Assembly: GCF_002865645.1 (NCBI RefSeq)
Contig: NW_020194600.1
Location: 434,001 to 498,000 of the forward strand
Direction of reading: 5' to 3'
Source: Hyaloscypha bicolor E
Lineage: Eukaryota > Ascomycota > Leotiomycetes > Helotiales > Hyaloscyphaceae
DNA: 64,000 nt
Below the pieces are notes generated by a model, which saw only the letters and a list, made by a program, of their open reading frames with translations, was not told the DNA's origin and ran no database searches. The position numbers and the translations under genes are program-made. Below, piece after piece: positions 23,292 to 37,615 of this stretch. Position 1 is the first letter of the stretch, and each line of letters opens with the position of its first letter.

Positions 23292-24103
23292 CATCGTTCG
23301 AAAGATTAGAGTGTGCAATAGGGTCGGAAGGATTAATTTTTCTGGGATTTGGCGTAAGGAGACTGGCGCTTAGATGGATATACAATACCTGAGAATGGTT
23401 GGATGGAGTTTGGGACATGTAGTCATTCACGACCAGAGAGTTCTCAATCTAGAGCCGCCTTGCTACTTTCAAGACTTGAGCTGTCTTCCCGCCTTGTGTT
23501 TACAGACGACCAGTTTTCAGTGATGTTGGATGAAGAAAATCGAATCTACCGCTATGAGACGACTCGACCTTGGTATATGAATCAAAGTACCGGCGGTACG
23601 TTACCAAGACGTCGGGAATAATGAATAGCTTGGACTTTCTGTAGTATATTGAAAATGCCTAAGGGATAAACTGCAGGAAGCTGGCGTTCCGGGAACTTTC
23701 AAGGACTTTTAACTCAACTAGAACTTAACACCCTCTGTGAATTGATATGAGCTGGCCAAAACAAGCAGGAGGACAGCCCTCCTATATGTAGCCGAACTTG
23801 GGCATTGCTGAAAGACTGTTGCTGCCAAAGACTGCGAAAGCGGCGGGTCACGTGATGGTACTTTAGCTTTGTTGACCCTGCCTTTGAAATTCTGCCCAAA
23901 CTCAAACGCGAGAAAACACCAAACCCGCGTCATCCCAACTCCACTCCCACATATCATCACCGCAACAAAGTGCATTCGCAGCCTTGCATTGCATTGCATT
24001 ACTCCTTTATCATCTTACTGCCGCTCGGCAGTCACCGACCCACTCTGCGCTTTGTCTCTTGCAGCCCCACCGCCTTCGCTTGGCGCACGTCCCTTCCGCT
24101 ACG
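23292..24103. promoter_or_regulatory. intergenic, promoter of F-box gene
   Basis: 810 bp. A TCACGTGA box at about 23849-23856 lies roughly 250 bp upstream of the F-box gene start. The final 130 bp before the ATG are C/T-rich leader sequence. Confidence 0.45.
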
Positions 24104-27100
24104 ATGGATCCGGACAAGCGTGATGACGATGTCCAGTCAGTGGGGGTGGTTTCCTTTCCAGTCATCCCGATGGCTCTTCAACGACGCTCATTGGTCCCTG
24201 ATGCCCCGCTCCAGATCCCGAAAGTGCGAACATCAGAATCACGACTTTCGCGCGAGTTCGATGACCATTTCAACCACGTTCGCCAGGTACCCGACACACA
24301 ACCAGAACAACCATCCACCGAAGAACAAGAAGAAGGAGAAGAAGAAGAAGAAGACTCCACTATCATCGTTATTGCAGTGGAGCAGAGCCTTGCAGCCTCG
24401 ACTCGGGATCGCTTCATCAAGGCTTTTCAAGCAAATCAGTTCTGGCTGCCCCTCAGTCAACGAGCCCCCTCCCCTCCACCACCGACTACTTCCACTCCCC
24501 CATCCAACGACCACCAAGTGAGTGCACGCGAGCGCCTGGGAGCCCGGCAAGTTGGTTACGATCCGAATGCACGCCCAGGTGTGACTGTCCAACACGGTGA
24601 AAACGAGCGCACCTTCACCTTCAACTCTTGGACTGGGGCCATTTACACTTGGACTGTTAAGGATACTTGCTCGAATCCATACCTCCCACCTCAACCAAAG
24701 CTCAAGAAACGGGGGCCTAAGGTCGTCTACGGCATCTGCAGAAAAGTAGCTGGTGTTAGAATGCCTGATGCCTCACAATCCCCATCCAAGCGTCGCAAGA
24801 CAAAAGGCCCTTATATGAAGCCTCGGAAACCCAGTAAGTGAACTTGCTCCTCTTTGGTTGCTCATGTCGTCTACCTGGATCGTGCTAACCGCAGCCAAGT
24901 GTTAATATGGCCTGCTGGATTGCTCCCTGTCGAGATCTTTGCCCTAATCATAGATCACCTTCCCCGTTCGAGTATTCAAAGTCTGCGACTCGTCAACAAG
25001 GAGTTTGAAGATAAGGTATCGCCGGTCTTGTTCAAGGTGGTTGTTGTTCCTTTCCGACCCGAGATTTATGGAATCGCCCCCGAAACAACACCGACGAATG
25101 ATGGCCCACAAAGCTCTGTCCTGCTGCAAGATAAAGGCATGAGAGTATTTGAAGGGTTAGTATTAAAAAAAATCTTCTCTGCATAATGGGTTGCTAAGTG
25201 GTCGCGTCACAGGTTCGGCAAATGGATCCAGAAGTTCGCCATGAGCTTCGAGATTGACCCTGAGAAGCTTGCAAGCCCTCCAGTCAAGTGTGACCAAGAG
25301 GCAATTGTCTCGTTCTGGGGTATCTACCGGTGGCCATACAAGAATTACAATCGCTATTCTCAGCTCGAGGGCCTGGAACAAACTGCAGATGAGACCAGAA
25401 GCATGGCAAAGGCATTGACGTTCATTAAAAACGCGAAGGAGCTTGGTTTGTCAATTGATGGCGGTTTGGGTTGGCTCGCAGGTCCCGACACCAATCAGCG
25501 AGTTCTTGACCGGGGACAGAATTTGTCGGTATTCGGCGAATCAAGATTCCTTCCCGAACTCAAGACTATTCCATCGAAACAACCTAGGGAGAAGCGTTCT
25601 GAATCAAGAGCTGCCCAGCCTGGTAGCATGCGAGCTGCTTTTGAGAGAATGTTGCAAGAGGCGGGTTACTTGGGTGAAAGCCTCGAGCCCTCTATCCGAA
25701 TGATGTTGGAAAATGAGGCCTCAGACGAGAATAATCAATGGGAATCACGCCCCTGGGACAACTTTGCTGCTCGCACTGCAGGCAATGACAACCTTCCCGC
25801 CCGCGTCCCCGGAACGGAGAACTGGAGAGTCATGACGCGTCGCCGTGGACACGTTCTCGCTGAAATGGCTGCTGCTCTTGACGAAGATGCTGCGAGCCAA
25901 TCTTACTCAGAGGATGACGAGGATGACGATGAACAACTCGTTCCTGCCCTTGCGTTCTCTTGCAAGGCCAAGGCCAAGACTGAAACCGTCCCTCTCAAGC
26001 CAAACGATCTCACCAACGCTCAGAAAGAGATGCTTCTCGAAATGGAGTGGGCCCAGGAGGCGTTCATGCAGTCGTACGTCATTGCTGTTATTGACAACCA
26101 TAAGAGTTTTGAGAACATTCAGGTACTCAATATCGCGCGCCTGCCAAGTCGCCACTTAGCAATTCTTCGCCGTGAGGATTTCTGGGACAGCTTGGAACAA
26201 GTAAAAAAGTTGTCTTTGGGCATAATTCCTGACTGGCGCAAGGTTGTCAAGGAGGAGACGAGCTGGGTTCAGGACACAAGAATTGTTCCCTCTCTATCCA
26301 TTGCTGGAATTTATCAGCTTCTCTCTCAACAGATTTCAGAGCGATCGAACATCACAGACCTTCACTTTGAATGGGTATGTGGAGGAGAGTATGATGTCGG
26401 ACTTTTCGCACGAAATCAACATGTTATGGCCGCTCCATTGGTCTCCGAGACAATCCACATGGTTAACAGGGCCCACGAGCATCCGATTCTGACTCTTCCC
26501 CATATCCAACACCTATCTCTGAAGAACTGCTGGATCAGCCCACACATCATGATGAGATTTATGACGTCCTTGAGAGAGTCTTCTTTGCAGAGCCTCACTC
26601 TCGATTCGGTTTCGTTGACAGCTCCTCTTGCTCCGAATGCGCAGCCAGCTCCTCTTACTCAGGCCGGCATTGCACAGAATCCACCGAATCCGCAAAATGC
26701 ACAAAATCAACAGATTCCTGGCGGCCTACCCGGTGCCAACGTAGTTTTGGTCAACGCACTGGCACCACCCGGAGGACCACCTGGACTGGCACAGAACGCG
26801 CAGAACGCTCCAGCACAACCTCTGCCAGCCCCGCATGTCAACAACCAACAGAATACCGCCAATGACTGGCTTCAACCTCCACGTCCGGGCTCTTGGGCTG
26901 AAATCATTGACTCATTGACCCCTGGTATCACGCTAGCAGATCTCCGTTACTCGAGGGATAATCTTGAGGAGCCCCCAGCCAAAGAGCCAACCGCATTCAC
27001 AAAATTCACACTCGAGTCTTGTGGATATGTACGTCTTCCATTGGACTTTGACCAGGCGGTCATTGATCCACCACAAGTACATACTCCTCTCGGTGCTCTT

Positions 27101-27361
27101 GTTACAAAGCGAATCGCCGACCTCGATCCCTTCATGATGAAATCACATGATGCAAACCTGGGTGTTATAGTCAACCATATCAGTGCTGCTGAATCGGCCA
27201 CTCTCCAGAATGCCTGGAACATGACCACGGATTGGGGCACTTCTCGTCAGGAACTTCTTTCGGATTCCCGGGCTGATGGTGTACAAAACCCTGGTCGCGG
27301 TCGCCTCTCCGGCTTGGTTGAAGCTACCCGTTCAGCGGCTTCGAATTCTTCTTCTAATTGA
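24104..27361 (+). CDS. large F-box protein, probable SCF substrate receptor
   Basis: Three exons, 24104-24833, 24900-25155 and 25213-27361; 1044 residues. Exon 1 codes for an acidic/basic N-terminal region with a poly-Glu tract and a basic KRRKTKGPYMKPRK end. Exon 2 carries the F-box at about 251-295 (LLPVEIFALIIDHLPRSSIQ, then LRLVNKEFEDKVSPVLF). F-box proteins bind Skp1 and present targets to the SCF ubiquitin ligase; the target is unknown. Around 758-795 is a leucine-rich-repeat-like segment (IQHLSLKNCWIS, LQSLTLDSVSL), then an Asn/Gln/Pro/Ala low-complexity region. Intron 1 only works if the second AG after the branch point (CAAG, 24899) is used; the first AG (24894) puts a stop in frame. 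Intron 2 is 57 nt. Confidence 0.85.
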
Positions 27362-28436
27362 CACCCTAGATCACCTTTTGCGTCTCTTGGATCGATTCAT
27401 CAGCAGACCGTCGCTTGGCATCTTTTCCCGACCTTCTCGACCACACGGATATGCTTCATATGGAGAGTTTCCCATCTGCGCAACTCCCCCAAAAAGTTGA
27501 TGTAATGTTAGATTATTGTTTTGTTTTGAAAAGCATAGCGCTGGTTTGGGCATACATTTCACGCTTCACCACGCATTCACTGGCCCAAACATTTTCCATT
27601 GCCATACAAGGCAAATCTGTATCATGAAGACCACGGCCTGCTGGAACGACCTGCTCACTTCCGTGGTCTAAGAGTCTAGGATTTGGGCTGAGGTCATCTC
27701 ATGATTTGTAGGACTTCCAACACGACAACAAGACTAGATTAGACGAGAGAAACAATCTTTCATGTAGGACTAGCTCTCAATAAAAACACAGAAAACTCTA
27801 TCTGAGCCTTGCACCGATTGTCAATTATTTGAACTCTGCCTTGAAATAATGTCTTTCCTCAAGAGTATATGTTGTAGAAGGTGTACAAATTCCGAGTCGT
27901 GTAGCAGAAACAAATGGAACCTGAGCACAAAGCATCGAGGTACAGTTGGAAACGTTTTGTCCGCAACTGAGTTTCAATCCAAAACTTGCTACAGCATCAC
28001 TCGAAGTGGAACTGGACAAGTATTACTAATGAATGTTCTGTTTGTCACCCTCGGCAATGCAGGTGCGACCTGATAGTGATCAAGAAGGCAAGAACGACAT
28101 CCTGAGGTGAGCAAAGACGACGAAGTACGTCGAGGCCTTTTAATTCTTCCGAATGCTGCGGTTGCAGATCTTTGAGAGCGGCTAATCTCAATGCTCTTTA
28201 AGAGACCACTCACCTGAGACTTTAATTGCACTCAATTGGACGGGTCCTCTGTCTGACTTTCTCATCACAAGTTGGTAGACCCGCATGTTGATTTCGATGT
28301 ATCATTTTCGTATGCTAGGTGAGACCAGCAAATGCTACTGGAGTACAGTCCGATGAGAAGAGTCTCATCGTTGATCACATCATAATGCCCCTCGCAAACC
28401 CCAGATCATGTCAAGCCCAAACCGAAAAGGAATCAT
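27362..28436. other. intergenic region
   Basis: 1.07 kb between the convergent ends of the F-box gene and the uL22 gene. Only short, unconvincing open frames; I see nothing further. Confidence 0.5.
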
Positions 28437-29302
28437 CTATGCAGCAGTGATGGCACGACGCTGACGAGCACCGCGTTGTCTTGAGCTCAGGTGGGCCACC
28501 TCACGACCAACGACCGCCTCCGACTTCTGAACAACCTCCTCGCCCTCGGTCAGGATCAACTCAATGTGGCACGGGTTCGACATGTACGGGTTGATCTACG
28601 TTTTCATCAGTTTCCAATCCAACCAGAGGAAAATAGACTGTATGTATGCTTACACGTCCGTGAGCACGATATGTTCGTCGGCGTTGCTTAGGGGCCTGGT
28701 TGACTTGGATGTGCTTGACGATCAGGTTGCCAGTATCGAGACCCTTGGTATCTGCGTTCGCCTCTGCGTTCTTGAGGAGACCGAGCAGGAACTCGGCGGA
28801 CTTGACTGGCCATCTAGCTCGGGACACACCGAATGCCTTGCCTGTCATATCCCCGTCAATACATGTCTCCGCCCCAACTTCAACTTCCTCAGATCAAGAG
28901 ATATCGTACCCTGTGCAGCACGTCCGGTTCCTCCAGCGTATCTTCTCATCGGGACGGCCTCCTTGTGTTCTTGGACATTCTCCAAAAACTTGATGGCGCG
29001 CTGCAGCTTCCAGCCGTTGATCGCTTGACTACAATGTGTTAGACTGCACCTGAACAGATCCCTAGTGGCACGAACGCTGTCTCTCTTGTATTCTTGAAGC
29101 TGACACGGAGATATGCACCCCGCGCGCGGGCAGACTTCGCTGAGGAAACCTCAGTTGCGGCGTAACGAACCTGGGAAGAAAGTTCAAGTTAGCAGTGTCC
29201 CTGTCAACGTTTTGATTCCCTTCAGCGGAGAAGGGTTCGATCCATGACGTCCGCGCTGTCAGGGGCTTCCAATTTGAGGTAAGAGACGAGGGGACTCACC
29301 AT
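28437..29302 (-). CDS. RPL17: 60S ribosomal protein L17 (uL22)
   Basis: Five coding exons on the minus strand: 29302-29300 (only the ATG), 29170-29076, 29028-28910, 28841-28654 and 28595-28437, giving 187 residues, the usual fungal length. uL22 lines the polypeptide exit tunnel of the large subunit. The core is unmistakable: [20 protein letters not shown], then [20 protein letters not shown] and [10 protein letters not shown], followed across intron 4 by [15 protein letters not shown]. Introns are 129, 47, 68 and 58 nt; all join conserved sequence in frame. The first intron begins directly after the ATG codon, as is common in ribosomal protein genes. A CACGTG box lies 133-138 bp upstream of the start. 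Confidence 0.97.
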
Positions 29303-29841
29303 CTTGATTTCAGTTGATGATTCGCGGGGGTTGTGAGGTCGTCGTCAAAAATCAACTTTGAAGCGGATCTCGACAATTTTCGACAATTTCCAGTGCGGTC
29401 GCTTAATGTGCCCAAAAGGGCTAGCGAAAAATGTCACGTGAGCGAACTTCCACCGAGACCAACGGAAGCCGAAGGTTTCTTGTGGTGAGACCCACGAATT
29501 AGAACTAGGTAATAGGAAAGGCCCAAAAGCCCTGCAGCAATCTTCGGGTTTAGTTGATCGGAAGTTGCAATGTTAAAACCCCAGCAGATGAGGTCACGTA
29601 TCCCCCAAACAGCTGCAAAATAGGGATCTTGCCACTTGAGATTTCCAAGTCGAGACAGCGTTAGAAATCACAAAAGAACAATTCAATTCAGTAAAAGCAT
29701 CATGTTTGTTGATTTATTGGAGTTTACATCTGGCCAACAGAAAGAAAAGCCTTTGCGCCGTATCATCTTCCTAGCTCGTAAGGCCTGGAGTCATTTAAAA
29801 TCCCCTCTCTTAATGTCATATCTTAGCAATCGATTGTGCAT
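29303..29841. promoter_or_regulatory. uL22 promoter and CPY 3' region
   Basis: 540 bp between the uL22 start and the carboxypeptidase Y stop; both genes are on the minus strand. It holds the uL22 promoter with the CACGTG box listed separately. Confidence 0.5.
29435..29440. promoter_or_regulatory. CACGTG (Cbf1-type E-box) in the uL22 promoter
   Basis: TCACGTGA context, beginning 133 bp upstream of the RPL17 ATG. CACGTG boxes bound by Cbf1-like bHLH proteins are known from ribosomal protein promoters of several ascomycetes. The uS13 gene in this window has the same hexamer at the identical distance. Confidence 0.55.
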
Positions 29842-31674
<1,833 letters not shown>

Positions 31675-32257
31675 GATGACGATTGCTCGTAGGTAGGGAG
31701 GAGAAATGATACCAGATCAGATCACTAATCGAGGCGGTTGTGATCAAGGAGATAGAGGTGGATTGAAGAAAGGGAATCGATACCAGCACACCACAGCTTG
31801 GAGTTGTGGTGAAGGAAAGCAGGTGGAACGGGGCTGGGAGGTCTGCTCGTGCTGCTGGTGCTGGGTTTCATGCTCGGTTGGCAAGTCGACGTAATGAGCC
31901 CGGCGTGGCTTGTCTTGGCCGGGTGCCTGATGTGCCCCCACCCCCGATCGTCTGGGAGCGATCACGGTCACATGTGCCGTGCTTCTGACTCGTGGGGACC
32001 TTCAGGATTTAGTATTTCGGGTGAGCTGCACATGGCTCATGATTCGTCACTGTGAGCAATGTTGACAGAGTGAGTATTTGTACATCTTTTGCAAGATATA
32101 ATATGGCAATGAAAGTGAGACAGACTGCTGTGCATCGGGCGTTCTCCCTGCACCTAAAATCTTGGGCTCAGGAACTAGTGTGACAACAAATGGTGGCCTC
32201 TATGAACGAACACTCTCTTGAATTTTTCAGAAAACCAATCTCAGAACCAACTTCAAG
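31675..32257. promoter_or_regulatory. divergent promoter region, CPY / Sdo1
   Basis: 583 bp between two divergent start codons. I see no strong named motif. Confidence 0.45.
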
Positions 32258-33234
32258 ATGCCTATCAACCAGCCCTCAAATCAGATCAAACTGACCAATG
32301 TCTCCCTTGTGCGACTGAAGAAAGCCAAAAAGCGCTTTGAAATCGCATGCTATAAGAACAAGGTTTGCCCAGATGCGAAAAAGCTAGGTACAGCAGTGGC
32401 TGACCGGAACAGGTCCTCGAATGGCGCTCAGGAATCGAGACAGACCTTGACAACGTCCTACAGATCAACTCCGTCTTCCTAAATGTATCCAAAGGACAAA
32501 CAGCGCCTTCCGCGGATCTGGCCAAAGCTTTCGGCGCAAAGACCTCTGTGAACGATATTATCCTCGAAATTTTGAACAAGGGAGAGTTACAAGTAGGAGA
32601 GAAAGAGAGACACGCACAGCTAGAGCGGGTACACAATGAGGTCGTTAGTATTGTTGCAAGCAAGCTGGTGGACCCGAAGACGAAGAGAGTTTATACTACG
32701 GGTATGATCGACAAAGCACTGGATATGCTGAGTTCCCAAGGGTCACAGGCTCAGCAAGAAAAGAGTGCCGGAAGTGGAGCTGGAACGCCTGCTACTGGTG
32801 AGGAAGGAGAAGCAAAACTGAAGACGAAAGAACATATCTGGACTGGGGTGGTTGCTACGAAGAGTGCAAAAAGTCAAGCACTTGAAGCGATGAAAGCTTT
32901 GATTGCTCATCAGCCTATTCCTGTGGCTAGAGCGAGGATGAGGTTACGCATTACATGTCCTACGAGCATCTTGAAGCAGGCTGCTAGAACTGCTGGTCCA
33001 AAGGCTGGAGTAGATGCAGAAGATGGCGAGGAAAAGGCAAAAGGCACTGTCAAGGACCGGATCTTGAGCTTCATAGAGCAGATAGAAACGCAGGATGTCG
33101 TAGGTTCTGAGTGGGAGGTCACAGGATTCGTTGAACCAGGTGCATTCAAGGGCTTAGGGGACTTCATTGGTGGAGAGACAAAAGGTCAAGGACGAGTAGA
33201 AGTGCTCGACATGGCGGTTACTCATGAGGATTAG
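32258..33234 (+). CDS. SDO1: SBDS-family ribosome maturation protein Sdo1
   Basis: Two exons, 32258-32362 and 32413-33234 (50-nt intron, GTTTGC to ACAG, GCTGAC branch), 308 residues. SBDS/Sdo1 works with the GTPase Efl1 to release eIF6 (Tif6) from the pre-60S subunit in the cytoplasm. The N-terminal FYSH domain is clear ([20 protein letters not shown], then [15 protein letters not shown] across the splice). The central helical domain has the family block [19 protein letters not shown]. The C-terminal domain contains [16 protein letters not shown] Gly/Ala/Glu linker at about 190 and a Lys/Glu insert near 255 are typical of fungal versions. It converges with the uS13 gene, 266 bp apart. Confidence 0.95.
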
Positions 33235-33500
33235 AGTAGAAATGTCTTGGGTTCTCTGTAGTTAGCGAGCATAAAAGGCGTCACGGAGTCTAAAACTATC
33301 ACATATCAAATGCTACCTGACCCCATAAATGGCACTGTTTTGCTGGATTTTGATGGATTTTTTTTCTCCAGGTGACCAGATGTAGTAAAGTACACCGAGT
33401 CGTTGCTTCATGCTTAAATGCAAGAGAGCCAAATGCAATGCATGAACCCATCGGAAAGCCGCACTCCATCCAGCCAATGTATCCCCAGCTCTACACACAC

Positions 33501-34150
33501 TTAACCACCCTTCTTCTTGGACACCCCGACAGTCCGACCACGTCTTCCAGTCGTCTTTGAGTGTTGTCCACGAACACGGAGTCCCCAGTAGTGACGAAGA
33601 CCACGATGAGCACGGATCTTCTTCAGGCGCTCGAGATCGTCACGAAGCTTGGAGTCGACGCCGTTGGCGAGAATTTGGGAGTCCTTGCCATCGACGATAT
33701 CGCGTTGGCGATTGAGGAACCAGGAGGGGATCTTGTACTGAGTCGGGTTTTGGATGATGGTGACGATTCGCTCAAGTTCTTCGGAGGTGAGCTCACCGGC
33801 ACTGGAGATCATTAGTCCTTGGTCTTCACGCAACACAGGGCCATCCATACCGCTTGTTAAGATCGACATCGGCCTTCTTGCAAACCAAGTTGCTGTATCG
33901 GCGGCCAACACCCTTTATCTTTGTCAATGCGTACATGACTTTTTGCTTTCCCTCAACGTTTGTATTGAGCAAACGGAGAATCTATTCCACTGTTAGACGT
34001 ATTCGCTGTGATGCTGAGTCGGATGGGGGACGAACGTATTGGAAGTTTGACTTCTCGCCGCTGGGAAAAGGTCAGCACAGCATTCCTCCAGGATACTCCT
34101 CAATAGTGAGACTGAGGGCGAGAACATTCAACTTACGTGACGAGAGACAT
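33501..34150 (-). CDS. RPS18: 40S ribosomal protein S18 (uS13)
   Basis: Four exons on the minus strand: 34150-34137, 34060-34036, 33981-33851 and 33801-33501; 156 residues, the standard length. uS13 sits in the head of the small subunit and contacts tRNA and uL5. Recognised by [60 protein letters not shown] and the C-terminus [15 protein letters not shown]. The first two coding exons are tiny (14 and 25 nt); introns are 76, 54 and 49 nt, and all junctions keep the conserved sequence in frame. A CACGTG box is 133-138 bp upstream of the ATG. Confidence 0.97.
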
Positions 34151-35503
34151 GATGGGCAACAATTCCGACGAATATGCTACTCAATCTTATCGTGGCTTTG
34201 CCGGATGGGGGTTTGAAGATCGCGAAATTCTGCTGAAGGAAAGTGCGAGGCGCTAAGGATCCGTGGTTCTTAGCGAGTCTCGCACGTGATGAGCAATATG
34301 TGCTCAACCCTTTTAAGACGTGCTCGACACGACTGCAACAACATTTTCAGCATGGACGAGTTCTCTTATAATATCACATAATCAAGGTTCAAGCCTATAA
34401 TTGGCCACGTATTATCGACCTCCCTCCCTCTTCACGAGTCGAAATCAAGCTTAAGCACCCTACTCGCCCACGCCAAGTCTGGTCTGATCTCGAGCTCTGG
34501 AGCCTGCATTGTACCATGAGAGACAAAGACAATGCAAGTCAAATGTGCGCAGTTCTAGGCACGCAATGGGTTCACGAAGAATTGTTGAGAACGCTCGCAG
34601 TAGCAGACGGTCTGTAGACCTCACTTGATCAAATTGTGGCTAGAGTAGTTGGCACTCCCTTTTCCTCTTTCAGATCCAGACAACAAGCAGTGAGGCTTGT
34701 ATCCAGCCTAGGTATACTGGTTCTTCTACGGTTTAAATCCATTTCTTCTAGATATCTCCACTTTCAGTATTGTCCTTTACCAGCCTCTCGTCATTCTTTG
34801 CAATGTTAAATTCTTGTACAATGTCTTCTCGGCTGCGAGATATCACTGGACCCGATTGAAATCTGGTCTACAATGTGCGTCCCACTATAGTTTTGGAGGC
34901 CCAACAGCACTGACATAGCAAGCTCGATATTCACCTCCAATCACTAATGCTCTAGCGTGCTTTGCGTTGTACAATTTTCAATTTTCCGTATGTCCCGATC
35001 TCGTGGGAAACCTGACCTATAATTAGGTTGTGCACTTTGCACGATTCTAGCCTCAATGCACGAAAGCCGTTTATCCTGCAGACTTAGATTCCAGGATTCT
35101 CCCACGCTCATCCCATACACCATACCCATCCCATATTAAAACGGCCATCAGATCCCGTCGATTAATTGGCGGGTAGCTTATCGTCCAGAAGTGTACAGCC
35201 GTAGTGCGTTACTGTCAACGTGATTTACCTGCCCTTTGGGGGACCGTTCGGAATGACTACAGCAGCTAAGTACCCTCGAACCCTAACTCTCATACTGTTG
35301 GTACCAGCAGTGCCTGCAGATCAGCAGCAGCTCTCTGTCTTAACATCAAGGCCTGTCGTGGAGCTCCCTGGATCCACCCCACTTTGAGCTTGCAAAAATG
35401 CAAACATAAACTGTCAAATACTTTGACACCCAACCACTTCTCATTCCTTCCCCTTCGTTGAAGATTACCGCGGTCTTGTCTCCCTCCTCACGAATGTGCG
35501 TGC
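34151..35503. other. intergenic region with uS13 promoter
   Basis: 1.35 kb. The first 200 bp hold the uS13 promoter. The rest, up to the S10 pseudogene, shows no supportable feature. Confidence 0.5.
34283..34288. promoter_or_regulatory. CACGTG (Cbf1-type E-box) in the uS13 promoter
   Basis: GCACGTGATG context, beginning 133 bp upstream of the RPS18 ATG, the same offset as in the RPL17 promoter. Confidence 0.55.
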
Positions 35504-37615
35504 ATGTTACTTGCAGGTGCTTCTGCAGTGCTTTCGTAGTTCGTCATACCTCCTCAGATCTCATAAATGCGACCGGATATATGGGAATCCCGGTGCGATT
35601 CAGAGAGGACCCTACTGGCATCTGCGAGTTGGACCCCAATGTGAAGAGGTGTTCCGGATACGTGGATGTTACAGAGGATCAGCAGTAAGTATTTCATGAA
35701 CGAATCTCTTTGGATTCTCCCACCGCATGAAGGCCCTAAGAAATACGACTGGAACCGAAGTTGGAGGGGGGGTGGAAATCTAGAAGTCCTCGTGGCTTCC
35801 TGTTCCTATTCTATTCCTTCTCCTTGAGACAAAGCTCAACTTGTTGACCTCTTCTAAGCATCTTCTTCTGGTTCTTTAAAACTCGGAACGTGGATCCAAC
35901 CACCGCCTCCATTACAGTGTGGATCAACGGGGGTCGAATCCATACTCTTGGTCGAATGCATCAAATATGTTGTTTGTCGACCAGCCAACTCAGGTAATTC
36001 CTTCACCTCACATATGAGAATATTTCTAGCTTACGAGAAGGTGGGGTCTCCTACAGGATTCCGGTCAATGGCTACGTTTCTTCGTAAGTATCGTCCACTC
36101 GCGAAAAGCTATTATTGACATATTTTAGATAAGCAATTATTACTTTGCCAAACGCAATTTGCCCCGACTATAAACAAAGTTTGGGGACATCCGGGACGTA
36201 CAGTTATGCTAATGAGAGCCTCACCGCAACCCATGACGCTGCACCTAATTTCTATCGAATACTTCAAGGATTTATGGGAGCCATGCCTCAGTATTCTAGA
36301 AGCGGATTCCATATCTCAAGTGAGAGTTATGGTGGGCATTACGGGCCTATTTTCAACGAGTATATTGAAGCTCAGAATGCGATGAAGATTCCCGGTGCTC
36401 GCCACATCATGTTAGAGACGGTCTTAATTGGGTATGATTGAACACGGAACCATTTTAGATTAAAGCTCATTTTAGACAGAAATGGCCGGTATGACCCTCC
36501 CCTTCAATACCAAGCGTATTACAATTACTCGTAAGTATTCCCAAACTACCCTCGAATACTTCATTTTGGGAAACAACACTAACTCAAAGAAAGTGTCTTT
36601 CCTGGAAACACACACGACTACTCTCCTTTTAATGCCAGCGTTCAAGCACAATTTTACAACAATAGTTACGGAGCAGGAAACTGCGTAGACCAGATCAAAA
36701 ACTGTGCTGCAAGAGTGATAAACGAAATTTGCATGTCTGCAGTAAGTCTCCAGCAAAAACCCCGTTTTATCGACTAACATTGGCTACCTACGACTCCTTC
36801 TGCGCCAATCTCGTCGAATCTGTTTACGATAACTACTTCGGTCGTGACGAGTACGACATCCGTGAGCTCCGGATCCGTTCCCTTACGCATTTTATGTCTA
36901 GTATCTCAATACGCCAAAAGTACCAGCGGCCATTAGGGCATACCAGGGCTATTCCGAATCTTCAAATGCCGTTTTCCAAGTTTTCACCGCAACGGGCGAC
37001 GACAATCGGGAGGTGGGGACGATTGAAGCACTCAGACAATTGATTAAGCAGAACGTCACTATCATGCTTTATGCTGGGGATGCTGATTATAAAGTTGCTT
37101 CTCCTTTCCGTTTTGTAGGTCTACAATGCTAATTTGGGACCAGCTGTAACTGGCTCGGCGGTCAGGCTCCTGGGTTCGATTGTGCTGGATTTGTCAATAT
37201 TTCTACGACCGACAACGTTGTCCACGGGCAAGTGAAGCAAGCTGGGAAGATTTCGTTGGTCAGGATCTACGGTCTGGTCACGAGGTACCGTTCTACCAGC
37301 CCCTAGCAGCTCTCTCAATCTTTGAGCAGGCAATAAATGGCAAGGATGCCGCTAAGGGAGCCCTTACAGCATCGAGGGGCTACCTCACGGAGGGAGCAAA
37401 GGACAGCACGTACAGGGAAGGCAATTCGATGATACAGCTTTCTGTTTTACCGGCTATGCGACGTACAACCATACGACAGGTGCTCAGAATAAGACACATT
37501 GGAAGACGGAGCTGGTCAGAAGAAGGGAGGGGCAGGGGCCTTCTGAGCTCGAGCAAGAAATTCAAAGGTTGAGGACAAGAGTCGATGAGAATATGAAGGC
37601 AATTCCTACGCACTG
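35504..37615 (+). pseudogene. decayed secreted S10 serine carboxypeptidase (carboxypeptidase S1-like)
   Basis: Homology to secreted fungal S10 carboxypeptidases runs end to end: a signal-peptide-like start at 35504, then INATGYMGIPVRFRE, CELDPNVKR, WFFKTRNVDPTTASITVWIN, NESLTATHDAAPNFYRILQG, the nucleophile block SSESYGGHYGPIFNEYIEAQ, and GHEVPFYQPLAAL near the end. The gene is broken many times: TAG codon at 35537-35539 in the signal peptide; a frame change just after it; loss of the oxyanion-hole segment following NGG near 35933; loss of a short conserved segment near 36057; a splice acceptor lacking AG near 36790; a frame change near 36870 and a TAG at 36899-36901; a disturbed donor near 37092; another frame change near 37270. 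Several remaining introns still have good GT-AG borders. It cannot encode an active enzyme. Confidence 0.9.

Noticed and set aside
24178..24420. Minus-strand Ser-rich frame
   Set aside because: Complement of the poly-Glu tract of the F-box gene.
29230..29242. tRNA B-box-like GGTTCGATCC
   Set aside because: No A box or cloverleaf around it; it lies inside the first intron of RPL17.
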